From: ZAX-1 sp046533095
Lineage (GTDB): Bacteria; Bacillota; Clostridia; Lachnospirales; Lachnospiraceae
Length of the DNA stretch: 64,000 bases
Assembly: GCA_046533095.1 (NCBI GenBank)
Contig: JAJQRA010000014.1
Coordinates: 93,932 to 157,931, forward strand
Direction of reading: 5' to 3'
Shown piece by piece: positions 60,551-64,000 of the stretch; the stretch's first letter is position 1; each line of letters opens with the position of its first letter. The notes beneath the pieces were generated by a model. That model worked only from the letters and a program-made list of their open reading frames with translations, had not been told where the DNA came from and ran no database searches. The translations under genes and the position numbers were made by a program.

Positions 60551-61483
60551 ATGGCAGCAAATGTTGAAAGTATGTTCTACGTAAGGGAAACGCCGTGGCA
60601 TGGGCTAGGGACACGGGTGGAGGAAACACTGACTTCTAAAGATGCGCTGCACGCAGCGGGACTTAACTGGCGAGTCTTGCAGAAGCCCGTTATGACAGGG
60701 GATTACAGACCGATACCCGGCTACAAAGTAAATGTGAGGGATTCGGACAATTCGGTATTGGGTGTGGTAGGCGATCGGTATTCCATTGTCCAAAATGATG
60801 AAGCGTTTGCATTTACCGACGTGCTGTTGGGCGAGGGGGTAAAATATGAAACTGCCGGATCCTTGCAGGGGGGCAGGCGAGTGTGGATATTAGCAAAACT
60901 TCCAGAAAAGTACATCATAGGTGGCGAGAGCATTGAACCGTATCTGGTGTTTTCAAATTCACATGACGGCTCGGCAAGTATGAAGGTCTGCATGACGCCA
61001 ATTCGAGTGGTTTGCCAGAACACATTGAATCTTGCATTGCTACAGGCAAAACGAACGTGGTCGGCAAAGCACACGGGCAATGTGCAGTTTAGATTGCATG
61101 AGGCGCAAGAAACACTTGGACTGGCACATCTATACATGAAAAACCTAGGGGCTGAATTTAACAGTCTCAACAAAATCAAACTATCGGATGCAAAGGTGAT
61201 GGATTTTATAAAGGGACTCCTCCCCCTGCCGGATAATGCCACGGCAACACAGAGAAAAAATGCACATCAAGTGAGGGAAGACATGAAGATGCGGTATTTT
61301 GACGCACCCGACCTTAAAGACGTCGGGAAAAACGGCTTCCGTTTCATCTGTGCTGTTTCGGATTTCGCCACCCATGCGAAGCCACTCAGGGAAACATCTG
61401 GATATCAAGAAAACCTGTTTATGAAGACGACGGAGGGGCACCCGTTGACGGATAAAGCATTGATCATGTTAAATGCCGCCTAA
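60551..61483 (+). CDS. DUF932 phage/plasmid-like protein
   Basis: A 310-residue DUF932 protein. ESMFYVRETPWHGLGTRVEE, VVGDRYSIVQNDEAFAFTD and VCMTPIRVVCQNTLNLAL are the standard motifs. The family occurs with recombination genes on phages, plasmids and conjugative elements, and its function is not settled. TGGAGGAA immediately before ATG 60551 favours that start over 60536. Confidence 0.88.
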   Translation: MAANVESMFYVRETPWHGLGTRVEETLTSKDALHAAGLNWRVLQKPVMTGDYRPIPGYKVNVRDSDNSVLGVVGDRYSIVQNDEAFAFTDVLLGEGVKYETAGSLQGGRRVWILAKLPEKYIIGGESIEPYLVFSNSHDGSASMKVCMTPIRVVCQNTLNLALLQAKRTWSAKHTGNVQFRLHEAQETLGLAHLYMKNLGAEFNSLNKIKLSDAKVMDFIKGLLPLPDNATATQRKNAHQVREDMKMRYFDAPDLKDVGKNGFRFICAVSDFATHAKPLRETSGYQENLFMKTTEGHPLTDKALIMLNAA

Positions 61484-61517
61484 ATAAATTAAAACTATAG
61501 TCACAGGAGGATTATCA

Positions 61518-62477
61518 ATGTACAAGGAACTAGTATCGACAAAAGGCCTGCCTTACGCGGACTGGCTCGAATATCGCCGCAAAGGGCTGGGTGGATCGGA
61601 CGCGTCCGTGGTTTGCGGAATCAACCGATATAAGACACCCATCGAACTTTATATGGATAAAACGGGGCAGTCCAAGGATACGGAACCAGGAGAGGCCGCA
61701 TATTGGGGAACACAGCTGGAATCGCTGGTAAGGACGGAATTCACCAGACGCACAGGACTGGAAGTAACGATTGCAAGCCAGATCCTGCAAAACGAGGAAC
61801 GCCCGTTTATGCTAGCCAACCTTGACGGCATCTGCGAACACCCGCTATACGGCACATGCGTATTTGAGGCGAAAACAGCAGGCGCATACCTGGCAGGGAA
61901 ATGGGAAGAGACGATCCCTGACGAATATATGCTGCAGGTGCAGCACTACCTTGCAGTCACTGGATTCAAGGGCGCATATATCGCCGTTCTGATCGGTGGC
62001 AATACTTTCAAATGGCGCTTTATTGAGAGGGATGAGGAACTGATTGAAATGCTCGTCAAATTGGAAGGGGATTTCTGGCGTCATGTGGAATCCTCAACCC
62101 CGCCGCCGATTGACGGCTCCGATGCATCTGTGAAATTCTTAAACGAACGGTTTCCGAACAGCATACCGCACACGCATATTACGTTGCCGGATACAGCTAA
62201 GGGGCTTATCCTGAGCTATGACAGTTCCTGCGAAATTATCCGTAACCAAACAGAGAAAAAACAAGAGGCCGAGAATCTGATAAAGCAAATGCTTGGGGAT
62301 AATGAGGCAGGAATAATTTCGGATCGGGTTGTCGCTTGGAAGACGGTGGCTCAGGAGCGATTGGATTCCAAGACGCTGAAAGCCGAACACCCGCAGCTTT
62401 GCAAAAAGTATACAGCTACGTCGCTATACCGTAGATTTTCAATCAAGGATATCAAAAAGGAAGGAGAGACAGCATGA
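61518..62477 (+). CDS. YqaJ-type viral recombinase (exonuclease)
   Basis: A 319-residue lambda-exonuclease-like protein. RKGLGGSDASVVCGINRY, EAAYWGTQLESLVRTEFTRR, MLANLDGICEHP, VFEAKTAG and YMLQVQHYLAVTG line up as the conserved PD-(D/E)xK core, with D in LANLDG and E-x-K in FEAKTA. It would resect double-stranded DNA for single-strand annealing recombination. Its 3' end overlaps the next gene by four bases (ATGA). Confidence 0.9.
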   Translation: MYKELVSTKGLPYADWLEYRRKGLGGSDASVVCGINRYKTPIELYMDKTGQSKDTEPGEAAYWGTQLESLVRTEFTRRTGLEVTIASQILQNEERPFMLANLDGICEHPLYGTCVFEAKTAGAYLAGKWEETIPDEYMLQVQHYLAVTGFKGAYIAVLIGGNTFKWRFIERDEELIEMLVKLEGDFWRHVESSTPPPIDGSDASVKFLNERFPNSIPHTHITLPDTAKGLILSYDSSCEIIRNQTEKKQEAENLIKQMLGDNEAGIISDRVVAWKTVAQERLDSKTLKAEHPQLCKKYTATSLYRRFSIKDIKKEGETA

Positions 62478-63253
62478 GCGCGACAGAGCTTCGAACACGT
62501 TTAGAGGGAAAAATTCAAAACATCAGGCTTGATCAGACCGAAACCATAGCCCCACAGATGGAAAACAGACAGGAAATTCTATATACGCCCATACGGAGGG
62601 AGTATGCGGTACTTACCAATAACGCAATCGACCTCATAAAGGAGAACTTAAAGCGACAGCCATTATCCCGTCAGCTGTTTGACACCATCAAATCACCGAG
62701 TGGTGGAAGTATCGCCTTCACCGTGCCGGGATTGGCAGGTGATGAAATCGAAAAAGAGCTGATGGGGATTATCCTGGATTACGCCGCTCCGCGCGCATAT
62801 TGGGATACGCCGGATCCGGTGGAAGGCACGCTTCCAACCTGTTTTAGCCCTGACAGTTTGATATCAAATGACGGCAAGCCGTGTCAACAATGCCAGTTTA
62901 ACACGTTTGGCTCAAAAGGTGGCGATTCAAATGCAAAGGCGTGCAAAGAGTCTATTGAACTATTTCTGCTAAGGCCGGATACCATTATGCCTGTGGTCGT
63001 CCGAATCCCTGTGTCGAGCAAGCTGCTGTTTCAAAGATATGCGACTCGGCTCATCAGCCAGATGGTACCCATATACGGGACATTGACGAAAATCACATTG
63101 GAAAAGGCGACAAATCGGACGGGACAGCCTTACGCAAAGTATCGCTTTGAATCCGTAGGCAGATTAAGCCCGGAAGATATCGGGAACGTTAAGATGTTTG
63201 GCCTCAAATTCAAGGAAATTATGGATGCCGCAATTCAACAGGATGTGGCATAA
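62474..63253 (+). CDS. Probable recombination partner of YqaJ with a cysteine knuckle
   Basis: A 259-residue protein coupled to the YqaJ gene by a four-base overlap. The middle has PCQQCQFNTFGSKGGDSNAK followed by a further cysteine (KACK), a CxxC...C pattern seen in phage-like proteins of this position. The flanking beta-rich segments (GSIAFTVPGLAGDEIEKEL and VPIYGTLTKITLEKATN) resemble ssDNA-binding proteins of recombination modules. It could serve as the annealing or single-strand-binding partner of the exonuclease. Family name unknown to me. Confidence 0.6.
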   Translation: MSATELRTRLEGKIQNIRLDQTETIAPQMENRQEILYTPIRREYAVLTNNAIDLIKENLKRQPLSRQLFDTIKSPSGGSIAFTVPGLAGDEIEKELMGIILDYAAPRAYWDTPDPVEGTLPTCFSPDSLISNDGKPCQQCQFNTFGSKGGDSNAKACKESIELFLLRPDTIMPVVVRIPVSSKLLFQRYATRLISQMVPIYGTLTKITLEKATNRTGQPYAKYRFESVGRLSPEDIGNVKMFGLKFKEIMDAAIQQDVA

Positions 63254-63269
63254 TTAGGAGGAGAAGGAA

Positions 63270-63425
63270 ATGTCAAAAGCTGTAAAGCTGTTGTGCTTGG
63301 AACTGGCACGGGGCGCAATCCCTGTGATTATAACAATTATCATCTCATACGTCACCAGCAGTGGAAACAATACGATGGAAGACTATTCCGATGTGTGCCA
63401 GGACGACTATCTTCAGATCAAGTAA
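63270..63425 (+). CDS. Small membrane protein
   Basis: A 51-residue frame with a strong AGGAGGAGAAGG site. The centre, AIPVIITIIISYV, is one membrane helix; the C-terminus is acidic. It continues the operon 16 bases after the preceding gene. Function unknown. An 18-codon frame begins at its stop (63425-63481), but with little support. Confidence 0.65.
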   Translation: MSKAVKLLCLELARGAIPVIITIIISYVTSSGNNTMEDYSDVCQDDYLQIK

Positions 63426-63503
63426 TGAAATCAAGCAGCATTAGGGAGGGTTGCCCAAACGGCAGCTCTTCCTTAAAATAACCTGGTAAAGGATGGTGGA
63501 GCA

Positions 63504-63755
63504 ATGCTGATGGAATTTAAGGCTGCAAAGCCCATTGATCTACAAAAATTATTGGAAAGGGGGAAAACAGATGCAGAAAAATATAGCATCTGTTTTGAAG
63601 GCGATCTTACGCAAGGTAAGGGTGCGGGATATCATTTTGCGGGTGGCTACGTTGTCGGTGCGGACTACATTACGGTGCGCATTCTAAAAAAACCGCCGTT
63701 TGTATCACGTGCAAGAATTGAAAAGGGAATCCGGAACTACATGAATCGGGAGTGA
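63504..63755 (+). CDS. Small hypothetical protein of the element
   Basis: An 83-residue protein, start ATG 63504 or 63510 behind GGTGGAG. The sequence EFKAAKPIDLQKLLERGKTD and SRARIEKGIRNYMNRE is soluble and charged. No family recognised. It is in line with the recombination operon. Confidence 0.6.
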   Translation: MLMEFKAAKPIDLQKLLERGKTDAEKYSICFEGDLTQGKGAGYHFAGGYVVGADYITVRILKKPPFVSRARIEKGIRNYMNRE

Positions 63756-63837
63756 TGCCAAAAGGGGCAACACTTCATTGGAAGGAAAAATACTTAAATT
63801 TTTACAGACTGTTGCATGTATAAAGAAAGGAGCAGAG

Positions 63838-64000
63838 GTGAAAAAACTGATCTACAGCATTTTTGACAATACAAAGGTGGACATTCCGCAGATTGACGTT
63901 GCAGAGGGCAACATTACAAAAGAAATCGAATCTCTGTTGAAGCCGCTTAAAGGCCGGCTCACTGTCGAACAATATGAGGAAATCAGAAGCCCGCTGTTTG
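63838..64000 (+). CDS. Partial hypothetical gene running off the window
   Basis: GTG at 63838 follows AAAGGAG. The visible 54 codons encode KKLIYSIFDNTKVDIPQIDV and TKEIESLLKPLKGRLTVEQY. No family is recognised from this fragment, and the frame is open to the window end. Confidence 0.6.
   Translation, partial: MKKLIYSIFDNTKVDIPQIDVAEGNITKEIESLLKPLKGRLTVEQYEEIRSPLF

Larger units (their letters stand above)
51112..64000. mobile_element. Integrative mobilizable/conjugative element in tRNA-Pro (right end outside window)
   Basis: The element starts at the 3' part of the tRNA gene and contains, in order, tyrosine integrase, excisionase, MobA/MobL relaxase, accessory protein, VirD4-like coupling protein, unknown cargo and ParB-like protein on the minus strand, then DUF5688, DUF932, YqaJ and partners on the plus strand. 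The likely attachment core is within the tRNA 3' half, around 51150-51185. No VirB4, VirB6 or other mating-pore gene is seen in the 12.8 kb present. Confidence 0.85.

Overview
The window looks like a chromosome segment of an anaerobic Firmicute of class Clostridia, possibly Lachnospirales. The signs are moderately A+T-rich DNA, strong AAGGAGG-type ribosome sites, diaminopimelate aminotransferase DapL next to DapF, a split transketolase, a clostridial HPr, and a Clostridia-type integrative element. The lineage is inferred from gene content only.

Region 1 (60-30728) is a contractile injection system locus of the eCIS (Afp/PVC/MAC-like) type. A SARP-type regulator, a double P-loop AAA+ ATPase and an acidic repeat protein come first. 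A consensus promoter (5867-5895) with a leader hairpin then opens a long structural operon: tail-assembly chaperone with a probable -1 frameshift into a DUF6760-like tail, tube protein, a 1559-residue repeat protein (candidate tape measure), LysM baseplate protein, gp27-like and gp5-like spike proteins encoded separately, gp25, two baseplate-J proteins, tail protein I, an eCIS-conserved Ig-domain protein, two membrane-anchored proteins (one with MORN repeats), the DUF4255 terminator, a beta-rich protein, a DUF4280 PAAR-like tip, a degenerate nucleotide cyclase and a formyltransferase-like enzyme. No sheath gene and no recognisable toxin cargo lie inside the window. The three membrane-anchored products suggest a cell-tethered rather than freely released machine.

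Region 2 (30840-38389) is a sensory set: substrate-binding protein, sensor-MFS fusion, a PP2C/SpoIIE protein whose metal-binding aspartates are partly lost, and a chemoreceptor. Region 3 (38578-40790) holds a zinc-type ArsR repressor and a decayed island with remnants of a histidine kinase, a CE15 glucuronoyl esterase and a DeoR regulator. Region 4 (41005-50893) is housekeeping metabolism: ribulose-phosphate epimerase behind a 13-bp inverted repeat, HPr and Enzyme I, transaldolase, split transketolase, DapF, DapL and an alanine/sodium symporter.

Region 5 (51112-64000, running off the end) is an integrative mobilizable or conjugative element in a tRNA-Pro(CGG) gene. Its left arm, on the minus strand, has integrase, excisionase, a short MobA/MobL relaxase, an accessory protein, a VirD4-like coupling protein, an A+T-rich unknown cargo gene and a ParB-like protein with four 25-residue repeats. 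Its right arm, on the plus strand, has DUF5688, DUF932, a YqaJ exonuclease, a probable recombination partner and small proteins.

Short tandem duplications are unusually common, both inside genes (36-bp, 66-bp and 75-bp units) and across gene ends and starts (about 40-93 bp units).
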